Shown piece by piece: positions 37,235-52,712 of a stretch of 64,000 nucleotides of DNA. The stretch lies in contig CM040440.1 of the NCBI GenBank assembly GCA_022749755.1, positions 2,007,769 to 2,071,768 of the forward strand, in the 5' to 3' direction. The DNA comes from Azadirachta indica (lineage: Eukaryota > Streptophyta > Magnoliopsida > Sapindales > Meliaceae). Under the pieces are notes generated by a model, which saw only the letters and a list, made by a program, of their open reading frames with translations, was not told the DNA's origin and searched no databases. Positions within the stretch are counted from its first letter, which is position 1. Each line of letters opens with the position of its first letter. Both the position numbers and the translations under genes were made by a program.

Positions 37235-37272
37235 GACGTCACTCGTTGCGCCACGTGTCACGTACTCACGTG
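37235..37272. promoter_or_regulatory. ACGT/G-box cluster in the LACS8 promoter
   Basis: Within 38 bp lie GACGTC (37235-37240), CACGTG (37252-37257), a further ACGT at 37260-37263, and CACGTG (37267-37272). Such dense ACGT cores are typical bZIP/bHLH targets in ABA or light responses. The gene's leader probably begins downstream and includes an intron before the ATG at 38252. Confidence 0.45.
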
Positions 37273-38251
37273 ACCTATGCTTTGTTAGCACGCCACAGCC
37301 TTAAATTCTCCTCCACGTAGCAGCTCAGTTATTCTTTTCAGTTGCTCCATCACTCATATAATTTCAAATTTACCACTGAAACCAGAGTAAATCGCCTTTT
37401 AAAAGTGGCAAATTTATGTCATTTGACCCATCCACTTTAATTCACATCAACGTTATAGTATATATACAAGCACATATATTAAAGTTAGCAATGGTGGCAC
37501 ACTCTCTATTCTATATTTTTCACATTGCATGTTGGACTTCTGTTTATGTGCCGAGATAGAGATAAAGATAGAATATTCCAAGCTTTGGCTTCGTTTCCGA
37601 AGGTATAACCGACGAAGTTCCTTCCTTGCCTTTTCTTTTTCGGTCAAAGTATATGTTTTGTTGATTTTTCTCTTAGAATGATTCTGTTCTCGCGATTATT
37701 CAGTGGTGATGATATTGCTCTTTTGTAATGTCTGGTGTTGTTTTGATAGAATTGGGTACATTTTCAAGTTAGATTTGTTGTAGTTTGTTAATTTTATTCT
37801 GGCTTCTGGTTGCACTATGGTCGTTTGATCATCTGTGAATTTTGAAATTTGTAGCTGATTATCCAAAAAGAGGAAACAGATTATTGATCTTGTTGTTTGA
37901 TGTTCCGCGTCGAAAATCTGATCGTGTAGTGTTCTTGGCACTAGGATTTTGGATTAATCGTGTGATTTTTTGATAATTTCATTTAAGGGTTGCTTCTGCT
38001 CACGCTGAGAAGGAACACTTCATTTTAATTTCTTCTTCTTCTTCTTGTTTTGACAAAAATGAGCTAAGAAATATACACGTAAGGGAGTTAGGTCCAAAGT
38101 TGGCTAATCTTTTTCTTGTATGAAGAACCAAACTTAAGTTGTTCTTTGCATGACTTTTGCTCTTTAAATTTTGCTAATTCCTCTCTTCAGTTTTAGGTAA
38201 TTATTTGGCTTCTTCTGGGAAGGAACACTAAATTACTATACAGCGTTCATT

Positions 38252-42213
<3,962 letters not shown>

Positions 42214-43087
42214 AGCCTGTAATAATTATTGTGTTTCCCTTTTTTGCATAATCGTAGCACCGAGTTTGCTGTTACCCAAGTCTTCAGTTTTTCCTTAAAT
42301 GAATATTTTCTAACAAATGCTACCAAGTCTTCTATCTGAAATTAAGTTTGACGTTGGTTTCAATGCTTCCCCTAAATTTTGGTGTAACATTTGTTATATT
42401 CCTAGCGACAAACTGCCGTGCGTTAGCGTTTTCACTGTCGTGATGTCGATATTGTCATACTGGTTTGGAAGTGTGTTGAAGTCTTCCAAATTTACTTCAA
42501 ATCAATAAAACACAATTACATCCATAATACATAATTTCTACAGTTTTTTTTTTTTTTCTCTTTTCTGTCCCAAGCTGTAGCCATTTTATAATGCAATATG
42601 TATTTACATCGATTGAAGCTTCAAAAATGAAAAGAGGTGACAAGAATATTAATGTGGAGAGTGGAGATGGTTTCTGATGCAGCTGTTTCTGTGCTTCTTC
42701 AGGGCCAAATTCAACTTCTCTGTCCTGAGAATTTCAGATACGTTATTTATGGTTCCCTTGTTGTCTTCTTTGCGTATAAACCCCTGGGCTTTGGCTGTGC
42801 CCTTTTTGGTTAATATGCAGCAAAACCTAGAATTCAGAATTCTACTCTTGCTCCAGAGAAGCTTCTGTGACTGAAACTGGCAATTCTGATAACAATGGCC
42901 GTAGGAACAAATACAAAGCAGGACCCAGAAATGGCACCAATGATACAGGAAGAAGCCAAGAACCTTTGTTATACCTACAAAGAGATCAAGTACTCAAATG
43001 TTACACGACGAATACTTTCCATAGAGGTATATCAGCAACTATCAAAAGCAAAACTTAAGAATTAAGCACATTATATTCTGGAAAATC
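42214..43087. other. Convergent intergenic region between LACS8 and the membrane protein gene
   Basis: Holds the 3' UTRs of two convergent genes, with a poly-T run near 42545. No further gene supported. Confidence 0.5.
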
Positions 43088-45086
43088 TCACCATTTCCGG
43101 GCAGTCATATCGTTGTAAACCCAAAAAGGAGCAAATGTAGATAGCAGAGTAAAGTCAATGCATGTGATATGAATCTGCAATATAGAGGTTCAATTGTGTG
43201 GGTAAGCACCGTGAACATGTAAACCACACAAGCATAAGATGGATTAGACTTACAAATTTGCTTTCCCTGAAGTACTGGAGAAACTCCTTCCAGCCATCAC
43301 TGCCGGCTAAACATGCGTAAACAATTATCCCTACTCCTGCAGCAAGTGATATCTGATATGTAATGGAGTCAGCTCTTTTTTCTTTTCCCAAAAAAAGCAA
43401 AGAAAAAGATAAAGCTTTTAATCAGAGTCGCAATCACAATCAACTAAATGATCAGGAAGCTCATTGCAATATATTTACCTTTTTGAATATATGTTGCTTC
43501 CTCAAGAAAGACTAAGCATACTTTTCAGGGAGACCAACTAAAGATCAGTTACCAATGAATTTATCTAATCAAATTTATCATTACGTTGTCAATAAATCGT
43601 AAGTATCAAAGTCCTGTCTCTGTTTGGGACTCTTTGAGTCTTAATAGCATGTGAACAGTTATGTCAATAGCAAGAAGCAATTGAACTTTGATGACCTGGC
43701 TATAGATCCTTCAGTCAATGAGAAAGGAAAATCACTCACACCAGCTGTTAATTTTGATTCCAGAAAATTCAAAGGCCATGTGCTGAGCTCAGTCTCTTCA
43801 ACAGGAGGCGGTGGTGGCTTCCAAAGAACGAAATATGGTAGAAGAGCATATGCACCAGCAAAAAATGAGGCCACAAGGAACGGCCAGACGGGGATATTGC
43901 TTTTTGAGCTGTAATACACAGGAACTAAAGTCAGATAACTGAATCCAATGCTAAGTTTTAATCCGTTTATGCAGCAGCCTGTCATTCTCCTACATTTTAA
44001 CTGCTGCATGAATGGTTTGAAGGCCTTAGCCCATGCAATTGAAGAAAATTTGCAATAAGGAGCATATTTATTTCTCACCAACAGTGAATCTTCCAGTCTT
44101 ACCCGTTTCTCCCACATGAAGATTAAAAAAAGGAAAACAAGCAAAAGAAACGAATTGAACTTATTCTAACAATCTACACTGAGCTTGGGATTCCAGACAA
44201 TAAACTGAAGAAGGAAGAGGAACAAGCGAAAGGTACCTTCTAGCTGTTGGAAGCAGTAACATGCTATACACTAAAGGCCACAAACCCATCATGTACCAGA
44301 GGGACACGAGCACGTCATTCATCCTAAAGCCATCATCTCCCCTCAAGTTCAGAAGCTTTTGCAGAAAATACATGTCCCTTGACTGCCAATTATCAACAGT
44401 ACTTTATGAAGTCAATTGAAACCGTTAATAGTCCATATTTTGGAACAGTGGATTGTTCAAAAAGCGGAATTTTTGTAGCTTATGTATGATATTTTGATAT
44501 AAATAAGCGAATTAAGAAATTATTTAAGTATATGGAACAGAAGAAAATAAAGCAATAATGGATCAACAAGAAAGAAATTAGTACCAAAAATATCGAAGGC
44601 CAAAGTCAACGAATTTTACATACAGATGAAATAATATGAGCTATAAACATCCCAGAAGAAAATAATTGCCAAGAAAAGAAAAACATGGGCCAATCCCAAT
44701 ACCGGGGTCTGGTTAGGAGTGAGATTGAAAACATAATACATGAGTCCACCCCACAACACGAAAAGCAAAATTGAAGTTGTCCAATTCCTTCCCTCTAGAA
44801 CATTATTATCCTTTCTCTCCAAATCTGAAGATCCTTTGTCGTCTAAAACCGGGTCTTTTGAGTTTTTAGAGTCTAAGATGCTGTGACATTTTTGGAGAAA
44901 ACCCCTTTTGTGAAATGGGAAAACTGAGGGTTGAAGTAAAGCTGAGAACTTTGAGGTGGTTTTCCTGTTGCGAAGTGAAAAGTCGATGTTTTCAAGGTTT
45001 TGGGTTTGGGTTTTCCGTCTTGGACTTGAGACGGGAATTGAAACTGAAGTGAAGTTGGCACAGATGAGATAAGCGTTGGCCAACAT
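43088..45086 (-). CDS. Plastid-type multi-pass membrane protein, unknown function
   Basis: Five minus-strand exons, 45086-44703, 44382-44237, 43908-43740, 43352-43254 and 43174-43088, total 885 nt, 294 aa. The N-terminal ~60 residues are rich in Ser, Thr, Arg and Lys with few acids, fitting a chloroplast transit peptide. Hydrophobic segments follow: 'ILLFVLWGGLMYYVFNL', 'VLVSLWYMMGLWPLVYSMLL', 'PVWPFLVASFFAGAYALLPY', 'ISLAAGVGIIVYACLAG' and the terminal 'FTLLSTFAPFWVYND'. That gives about five membrane spans. Between spans 3 and 4 is a proline run (WKPPPPPVEE). Exon 4 was begun at 43352 because it keeps the frame and completes span 4; the downstream AG would instead need a different donor in exon 3. 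From memory the Arabidopsis match is At2g04360, an uncharacterised neighbour of LACS8. Biochemical role unknown. Confidence 0.8.
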
Positions 45087-45299
45087 GTTTTGCTGCAAGA
45101 CTCGATATCTGTTTTACGTGTATAGTTCTACTCTCGCATAGCAAAATAGGACATCGGTTCCAACGAATACGACATCGTTTTTCCCGACGTCAAATCTAAC
45201 CGTCAGAAACTACCATTATCTTCCACTTCGTACGTCTCGCAGCTTCTCTTTTCATCTTCCAAGGGATAAGGTTTCTCTCTCTTCCCCCCTCCCAAACCC
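45087..45299. promoter_or_regulatory. Short bidirectional promoter between two plastid-type genes
   Basis: Only 213 bp separate the two divergent start codons. It contains a GATAAG I-box-like core (45265-45270), two 'gacatcg' repeats and a GACGTC. The pyrimidine-rich right end probably forms the leader of the SET gene. Shared regulation is plausible but inferred. Confidence 0.5.
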
Positions 45300-48200
45300 A
45301 TGGCCGAAGCTTCCAGAAGCTTCCACACGACGCTCCTCTCAACATTTTCTCATCTCCACCAGCCAAAATCTCAAACTTTCTTCACAACTTTCCCGCGCAG
45401 AAGATGTGCGCATCAACTAATTCACTGCTCACTCTCAACAACAAACGATGGCAAAACGACAGTAAGTCAGAACACGATTCCATGGGGATGCGACATAGAT
45501 TCATTGGAAAATGCTTCTGCCCTCCAAAAGTGGCTGTCTGATTCAGGACTCCCGCCGCAAAAAATGGCCATACAGAAAGTTGATGTCGGAGAGAGGGGTT
45601 TAGTTGCTTTGAAGAATATCAGGAAGCATGAAAAGTTGCTCTTCGTTCCTCCATCTCTTTTCATCACTGCAGAATCGGTATAATTCTTGATTCTAGAATA
45701 TTTCGTCATAGATCATAATTTATCGAAGCTTAAAATTTATGTCTCAGTTTCTGCAATATAATTCTTTTTTTTTTTTTATATTGCTATGAGGTTTTTTTTT
45801 TTTATGTTTTCTTCTTTAATTAATCTATCAAACTTTATCGGTAATTTTGGACGATAGGAATGGAGCTGTCCAGATGCTGGTGAAATTTTAAAACAGTATT
45901 CAGTACCAGATTGGCCGTTGCTTGCAACCTATTTGATTAGTGAAGCAAGTCTCCAAAAATCTTCAAGATGGAGTAATTACATCTCAGCTTTACCTCGACA
46001 ACCATATTCACTTCTGTATTGGTAAGTATTTGTGTATAATTTCTTTTACTTGTTTCTTGGGTGTTCTTAAAAGGTTAATCGTTTACGTCTCCCTACAGCT
46101 TCTCTATGTCATTTCAGGACGCGTGCAGAACTAGATAGGTATTTGGAAGCATCTCAGATCAGAGAACGGGCAATTGAAAGGATTACCAATGTTATTGGAA
46201 CGTGTGACTTTGTTTTTGATCTATTTTCAATGTTTCGTTTTTGTTTCATGCAACTGGATTCGTTTATACTCTGATCTTATTGCAAATCTTGCCATAGTAT
46301 TGAATGTGTATTCCATTTTTGATGCAGGTATAATGATTTGAGGCTCCGGATATTTTCTAAGCATCCTGATCTATTCCCTGAAGAGGTACTTATTCTATAC
46401 TGCCGACTGCTGTTTCTAAAAACTTGTATTTGAAGCATATACTTTGATAGAACTGCTATTCATTTTAGAGATTTTCCTATTATCAATATAAGCCTTTGTT
46501 CAAGTTGCTGATGGGTGATATGAACATTCTGTACTACAGGCTGGATCTGGAGTATCATAAATACTTGTATGTAATTTGTGATGATGCCTTTATTCTGATT
46601 TTGCTTCCTGTATGAACTACAGGTATTCAATATGGAAACTTTCAGATGGTCATTTGGTATTCTTTTCTCGCGTTTGGTAAGCGAACTTATTTCTGTTACT
46701 GCAGTTACTTTGTTGCCTCACTGTTATTAATGAAGTTGACTATAATGTGGTATTTAGAGACTAGAATGGCTGCAAATGAACAGACAAAACTTCCATCTGA
46801 TGTTAAGTCATCACCAAAATGATGTTTCTGAAGAATCTAGTCAGTGAAAATGCATATTCTTTTTCTTGTGTACCCAGGTCAGGTTACCTTCAATGGGTGG
46901 ACAGGTTGCCTTGGTTCCCTGGGCCGATATGCTGAATCACAGCTGTGAAGTATGTAGAATAGTGTCTTTTGTATGACATTTTGAAATCTCTGTTGGTAGT
47001 AAATGTGTTTGGTTTCTGAGTTAGAAAGATGTACGTTGCTGTTTAGGTCGAGACCTTTCTGGATTACGATAAATCATCACAAGGAGTTGTTTTTACAACT
47101 GATCAGCCATATCAGCCAGGTGAGCAGGTAATCAAGATTCAGTGAAATCTCCACTAGGAAATCTGTCTTCATGTGTATTTCGGTATGTTAATTGTATACA
47201 CTTGGGCAATTTATTGCATCACTTAATTGCAGGTTTTCATATCATATGGCAAGAAATCTAACGGTGAGCTTTTGCTATCATATGGATTCATTCCAAGAGA
47301 GGGCACCAATCCTTGTGATTCAGTAGAATTGCCTTTGTCATTTAAGAAATCAGACAAATGTTACAAGGAGAAGTTAGAAGCTCTAAAGAAGCACGGATTG
47401 TCAGCGTGAATACCTCTACCTGATAGATTTCTGTTTAATTTACTCCATTACTCAGTTCATCCTAAACATTGCTTATTTCTCATCATATCATGACTGATTG
47501 AGTGCTATCAAATTTTAAACTGACCAGTGCAAGCATATAATTTCTTTTGGCAGATCTCAGTGTTTTCCGATACAAATCACTGGCTGGCCGTTAGAGTTGA
47601 TGGCATATGCTTATTTAGCTGTCAGCCCTCCAAGTATGAGTGGGAAGTTTGAGGAGGTTCGGCAATTTTAGCTTCATTTGTTAAAAATCTCTTTTTCTAA
47701 CATCATCCAACATACCTAAACAATCTTTCCAACCAGATGGCCGCCACTGCATCAAACAAGACAACCTCCAAGAAGGATATAAAATACCCTGAACTTGAAG
47801 AACGAGCATTACAATTCATATTAGACAATTGCGAATCAAGCATATCTAAATACTCAAAATTCTTGCAGGTGAAAAAACAAGCTTAACAGACTTAACAAGT
47901 CGATACTTATGTTCTAGAAAACTTCTTTAATGAGCTATATCATGTCTGATTTGTGAACTTGTAGGCAAGTGGATCGATGGATTTGGATGTAACATCTCCA
48001 AAGCAACTCAACCGAAGAGTGTTTCTGAAACAGCTAGCGGTGGACCTGTGCACAAGTGAGCAGAGAATCCTATTTCGTGCACAATATGTAAGGAAACCTC
48101 TCTGTTTGCTTTTTAGTGCCTCGTACAGATTCTATAAGCAATTATACTACTGAACGTAAATCATTAGAAGTTAATAATCTTTATATTTGTATTGAAATAT

Positions 48201-48320
48201 CTAATTAATTGTGCTCTGTATGAATGGTTGCAGATACTGAGGAGAAGACTGAGGGATATAAGAAGTGGAGAACTGAAAGCTCTAAGACTCTTTGACAACT
48301 TCAGAAATCTTTTCAAATGA
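45300..48320 (+). CDS. SET-domain protein, Rubisco LSMT-like methyltransferase
   Basis: Class of non-histone SET lysine methyltransferases to which pea Rubisco large-subunit methyltransferase belongs. Exons: 45300-45677, 45858-46021, 46118-46201, 46328-46385, 46623-46676, 46878-46949, 47047-47127, 47233-47405, 47554-47656, 47737-47868, 47965-48087, 48234-48320; total 1509 nt, 502 aa. The first ~45 residues are Ser/Thr/Arg-rich, consistent with a chloroplast transit peptide. The SET core begins at 'VDVGERGLVALKNI' (about 94-107). The iSET insert lies between. 'DMLNHSCE' (NHxC about 266-269) and 'VFISYGKKSNGELLLSYGF' (about 298-316, with SAM/Lys-channel tyrosines) follow. The C-terminal helical Rubis-subs-bind-like domain runs from about 330 to 502. 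The substrate may be Rubisco or plastid aldolase. The closest Arabidopsis gene in my memory is At1g24610, not the classical LSMT. Confidence 0.86.
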
Positions 48321-48812
48321 GTCTTCTGTGATTGAAATCTCTTTGTTTGGGCAACAAAATGTTTGGCCCAACAATAGCCCACGGGCTTTTCTCCCACATT
48401 TCAGTATTGTATTTTTTATTTTTTCTTTTTGGTTTTTTTGGGGGGCAATGCAAAAATGTTGTTGTATTACGATGTTCTAACAATATATATATTTATAAAG
48501 CATAAATAAAAATTGAAAAAGAAAACTATTCTGTTTTTCTTATTTATTTTGATAATTTATTCCAAAAATTTAAAAAAAAAGAAGGTAAAAGCAATTGAAA
48601 GATGCTCTCTTGTTGCTAACTTACAAACAATCCTCATTAAATTAGAAAATATATCCGACCTACTAAAACTTGTTATTTTCTTGTTATAGAAATTGCACAC
48701 GTGTTTCTCATGTTTGTTTGTGTATACCAAAGGGACCAATCAAATAAATCCCATCTATACGTACGCCGATACCCGGGTTCTCAACTTCTTATTCTGCAGC
48801 CGGCGGTACTGT
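48321..48812. other. Intergenic: SET gene 3' UTR and IGPS promoter
   Basis: Short spacer between two genes on the same strand. The first ~180 bp are probably 3' UTR; a CACGTG core lies near 48698 in the IGPS promoter. No other feature. Confidence 0.5.
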
Positions 48813-48896
48813 ATGCCCGCCACCAAATTCCCAAAATCGTCAGCCACCCAGAAGAACGCCAAAGCTAGGTATTCTTCCAACACTGAACCAAGATAA
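48813..48896 (+). promoter_or_regulatory. Upstream ORF of IGPS whose stop overlaps the main ATG
   Basis: A 27-codon open frame (starts MPATKFPK, ends NTEPR) terminates in TAA at 48894-48896, sharing its last A with the IGPS ATG at 48896 (TAATG). It is in a different frame from IGPS. If transcribed as leader, translation of IGPS would need leaky scanning or termination-reinitiation, a possible control point. Presence in the mature mRNA is unverified. Confidence 0.45.
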
Positions 48897-51696
48897 TGGA
48901 GGGTTTAATTTCTCTTAAAACTACTCCGCGGATTGCATTTTCCGCGCTGAACCAGAGACCCAATAATTCTTCAATCGTACGGTCGGTTCCAGCCTCCGTA
49001 ATGGACGCTCATAGACGGAACGGTGTCGCTTTCACGCCCATCCGTGCTCAACAGGTAAGTTGAAATGAAAATTCCGTTCTTTTCTCTTTACGTTTGTTTT
49101 TCTGTAAGGTAAGGAAAATAGGAATATATGAAGGAAGAGAAAAAGTTTAATTTTTCTCTTAAAAAAACAGAAAAAAAAAAAAAGCTTCTTGGTGAATGCT
49201 ACTTAAACATGGTATAAATGAATGAGGGCGAGGATGATACTATTGAGATTGTTAAAAGCTGATTACTGTATGTGGGATTTTCCAGTTCATTATGAACGTG
49301 TTATTACAAGAGGAAATGAGTGGTGGGTTGATTAGACCAATTGTCTTGAAACTAAAGAATGTTACAATTGTGATTCTGTTTGTAGTCTGAGACCAAGGAC
49401 GGGGCGGCTACAATTTCCCCAGTGAAGGAAGATGCTGAAACTGCTCTGAAAGTGAAAGAATGGGAGGTGGGGATGTTCCAAGATGAAGTTGCTGCTAGCC
49501 AGGGTATAAGAATAAGGAGGAGGCCACCGACAGGGCCTCCATTGCACTATGTGGGACCCTTTGAGTTTCGGATACAGAATGAGGGCAATACGCCTCGCAA
49601 TATTTTGGAGGAGATCATATGGCACAAGGATGTAGAAGTTTCTCAAGTAATTGTTTTGACGTTGGATCTAAATGTGTTGTTTTTCTTATTGCTAATTTTG
49701 ATGAGGGTAAACGTTAATGAAAATAATGATCAATTTTTAGTTGAAAGAGAGAAGGCCATTATTTATGCTGAAGAAAGCCCTTGAAAATGCTCCACCTACT
49801 AGAGATTTTGTAGGAGCTCTCAGGGCTGCCCATGAACAAACTGGACTACCCGGTTTGATTGCTGAAGTAAAGAAGGCTTCTCCCAGCAGAGGAATCCTAA
49901 GAGAGGATTTTGATCCAGTAAGTATGCACCTTTTTGTAACTGTGCACCTAGTTGCAATCCCATCCAATTTTCAGCACTAGATTTGATGTCATTGACTGTC
50001 TATTATATATATTCTTCCAGTCCATAGATCTAATGAATGTTCACCTTGTGGAAGCATCTTGGCTGTCAATATTATTATCTGTTACTTGTCTGAAACTTTC
50101 TTTTGATAGGTTGAAATTGCCCAAGCTTATGAGAAAGGTGGAGCAGCATGCCTCAGTGTTTTGACAGATGAAAAGTACTTTAAGGTAAATGTAGAAACTT
50201 TATCCTTTTGTGCTGTCTTGTGCTTAAATGTTGATGTTGCAGCTAAGATGATCGTTTACATTCTCTAACTTGCTTCTTTTCTTATCAATTAAGGGAAGCT
50301 TTGAAAACGTGGAGGCAATACGGAGTGCAGGAGTAAAGGTATGCTTTGTATCTTGTATTGCTCCATCTGGAGTCTTATCTTTCGTGTTTTACAAGATAAT
50401 TGTAAGGTTCTAATGTTAGTCAAGTTGCAGTGCCCTCTACTGTGCAAAGAATTCGTTGTAGATGCGTGGCAGATCTACTATGCGCGAACAAAAGGTGCAG
50501 ATGCGGTTCTATTGATTGCTGCTGTTTTGCCAGATCTTGACATCAGATACATGACAAAGATCTGCAAGATGCTTGGTTTGGCTGCACTTGTGGAGGTTTG
50601 AATGGTGCTTCTTTGGTCATTTGTTAGATTCCCATAACTAGTCCTGCAATTGGTAGTGTTAAAGACAGAAATCTCATGCTAACTGGTGAAAGATACTTAT
50701 CTTTTCATGATGCTTGTAAAAATGGGTCATAAATTGGGTATTACATGTTTCCATCTACTGTTGTGTTTTATCCTAGGTTCATGATGAGAGGGAAATGGAT
50801 CGTGTTCTTGGAATAGAGGGGATTGAACTTATCGGTATCAACAATCGTAACCTTGGTATGCTTTTTAAACTTTTGTAAATTGGTTTATCCTCTGGAACTT
50901 ATGATCCTCATACTTTTAAGTTTGACTGTCTCAAGCAACTCTCAAAGTTGGCTTGGGTCACACATAACAATTGTTCACTCGTGAGTTTTATTTTTGCCTA
51001 TCCCACAGAAACATTCAAGGTTGACATTAGTAACACAAAGAGACTTCTCAAGGGAGAGCGTGGCAAAATAATCCGTCAAAAAGACATCATTGTAAGTTGT
51101 TCATTTACCTGTTGCATAACTATTCACTAAACATGGATGTTACACATTGGTATTACTAATTGTTTTTGGTTCCTTAACATTTTCAGGTGGTGGGTGAATC
51201 TGGGCTATTTACTCCTGATGACATTGCATATGTACAAGAAGCCGGAGTTCAAGCTGTAAGCTTTTACCCTATATATTCCTAAATGCTAAATCTAAAGTGT
51301 TGCATGCTTCCTTTTATTCTGTTTTAATTTTTTCAGTCAACTTAAATGGGTCAAATGATTCAAAGCAAACAAAGTTAAATGCACTCGTGTTGACTCTGCT
51401 AACAAAGTGAAACCAAGTTAAAATACAATATACGAGATGCTGATGTATTCTCAGCTACTTTACATAATCCATTACGTATCTTTCAGGGATTTGTCGATAA
51501 AATTTCAGAGCTTGAACATACTTGAGAAACAATTGTGAACACAAAAATACATCATAAAATATCTAATCAATACATGTGAGTTTGCGAATTAAATTCTGTT
51601 GTTGTGTTGCAGGTTTTGGTTGGGGAGTCAATTGTGAAACAAAGTGATCCTGGGAAGGGAATAAGTGGACTTTTTGGTAAAGACATTTCTGTATGA
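48896..51696 (+). CDS. IGPS: Indole-3-glycerol phosphate synthase, chloroplastic
   Basis: Tryptophan-pathway enzyme that closes the indole ring of CdRP, in plastids; it also feeds auxin and defence indoles. Exons: 48896-49054, 49386-49646, 49741-49917, 50110-50184, 50294-50338, 50431-50595, 50777-50855, 51009-51091, 51187-51255, 51613-51696; total 1197 nt, 398 aa. The first ~55 residues lack acids until late and are Ser/Arg-rich, a transit peptide. A plant-specific linker follows, then the (beta/alpha)8 barrel from about residue 110. Motifs: '[13 protein letters not shown]' (catalytic Glu/Lys around 182-184), '[11 protein letters not shown]' (Lys 245), '[10 protein letters not shown]', 'ALVEVHDERE', 'LIGINNRNL' and the phosphate-binding 'VVGESGLFT'. 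Catalytic residues appear intact. A homologue, At2g04400 in memory, keeps the same neighbourhood. Its start overlaps the stop of an upstream ORF. Confidence 0.94.
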
Positions 51697-51903
51697 AGTC
51701 ATAGTTGAACGTTGATCAGTTTATGCAGCTGCGTTCTTGCTAGTTATTCTGATTTGAGATGACGACTCCGATGCAGCAGTTCAATCCATCAACATTTATC
51801 GATCCTCTATTGTATTTTTAACGCCAATCTCCCCCCCGTTTTAGTTCTTTGAATTATGTTCTACTTTTCAGAAGTGTACGGAATGAATGAATGAATGAAT
51901 AAC

Positions 51904-51961
<58 letters not shown>

Positions 51962-52446
51962 TATTATTGCATCTGATGAAATGCTTATTTTGTGATAAGT
52001 TGCTAATAGTATTGATTGAGATGGTTTATTGTTCATTCACCAAATGATTATGGAGTTAAAATTTTTTAACTTTGAAAAACAAACACTTATTGCGAGACAT
52101 TCAAAGAAGCGTTTAAAAGAATATAGTTAAACTCGTGTCCTAAAGGCGATAACAATAAACGCATAATGCTATCGCCTCCCGTCACTTTTTGAATTAATTC
52201 CTCTGCCAAACCAAGCAAAAATATTATTTAATGGCCGAATCAAGTCAATGAATGAATTAACATCAATTATTCATCGTCCTCCTTGTTAAGGGGGTGGTTA
52301 CTTTTTACTCTTAAAAACTTTTGAGAAATACCAAAATTTGACATGATTTGCTCCATTTTAACAATTTAGTCCGCTGTTTGGTTTCTGCTTGTTAGTTTTT
52401 TATCGAGGGTTGCGTTCCACAACGTTTGTCGCTACCATCAGACTCA
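51697..52446. other. Intergenic: IGPS 3' flank
   Basis: 3' UTR of IGPS, the compound microsatellite, then AT-rich spacer before the SAWADEE-like gene. No gene found. Confidence 0.5.
51880..51961. repeat. Compound GAAT/AAT microsatellite
   Basis: A few GAAT units run directly into about nineteen AAT units, in the 3' flank of IGPS. The frame-open run of Tyr on the minus strand is an artefact of this repeat. Confidence 0.9.
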
Positions 52447-52493
52447 ATCACTCATCACTCATCACTCATCACTCATCACTCATCACTCATCAC
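52447..52493. repeat. ATCACTC heptanucleotide tandem repeat
   Basis: Six perfect 7-bp units plus a partial seventh, about 220 bp upstream of the SAWADEE-like start codon. Units are too short and uninterrupted for a CRISPR array; it is a minisatellite in a promoter region. Confidence 0.9.
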
Positions 52494-52712
52494 ATCGGAG
52501 ACTAAATGTTAGTACTTACAAAATTATGTGAAATTTGTTATTTTGCAATAGGTTAGGACTAAAACGTTATTACGGTTTTAATCTTTATTTTGCCGCAGAT
52601 TACCCACACCTGCGTGTTGTCTCCTTCATTTCGGTGCATTGACAGGAACAAAGCAACTTTCTTCCTCTCTGTACTCACCCACGTTTCAGTTGTAACCGGA
52701 AAAGAGGAGGGA

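Noticed and set aside
43345..43400. Extended exon 4 of the plastid membrane protein
   Set aside because: Upstream reading lacks an acceptor that keeps the frame; the AG before 43352 gives a clean phase-0 join.
48693..48896. 67-codon frame including the IGPS uORF
   Set aside because: The upstream part lies in probable promoter sequence; only the stretch from 48813 is likely to be in the leader, and it is listed as a uORF.
51854..52036. Minus-strand frame with a long Tyr run
   Set aside because: Pure product of the AAT microsatellite.
52447..52493. CRISPR-like array
   Set aside because: Seven-base units without spacers in a plant genome; a simple minisatellite.
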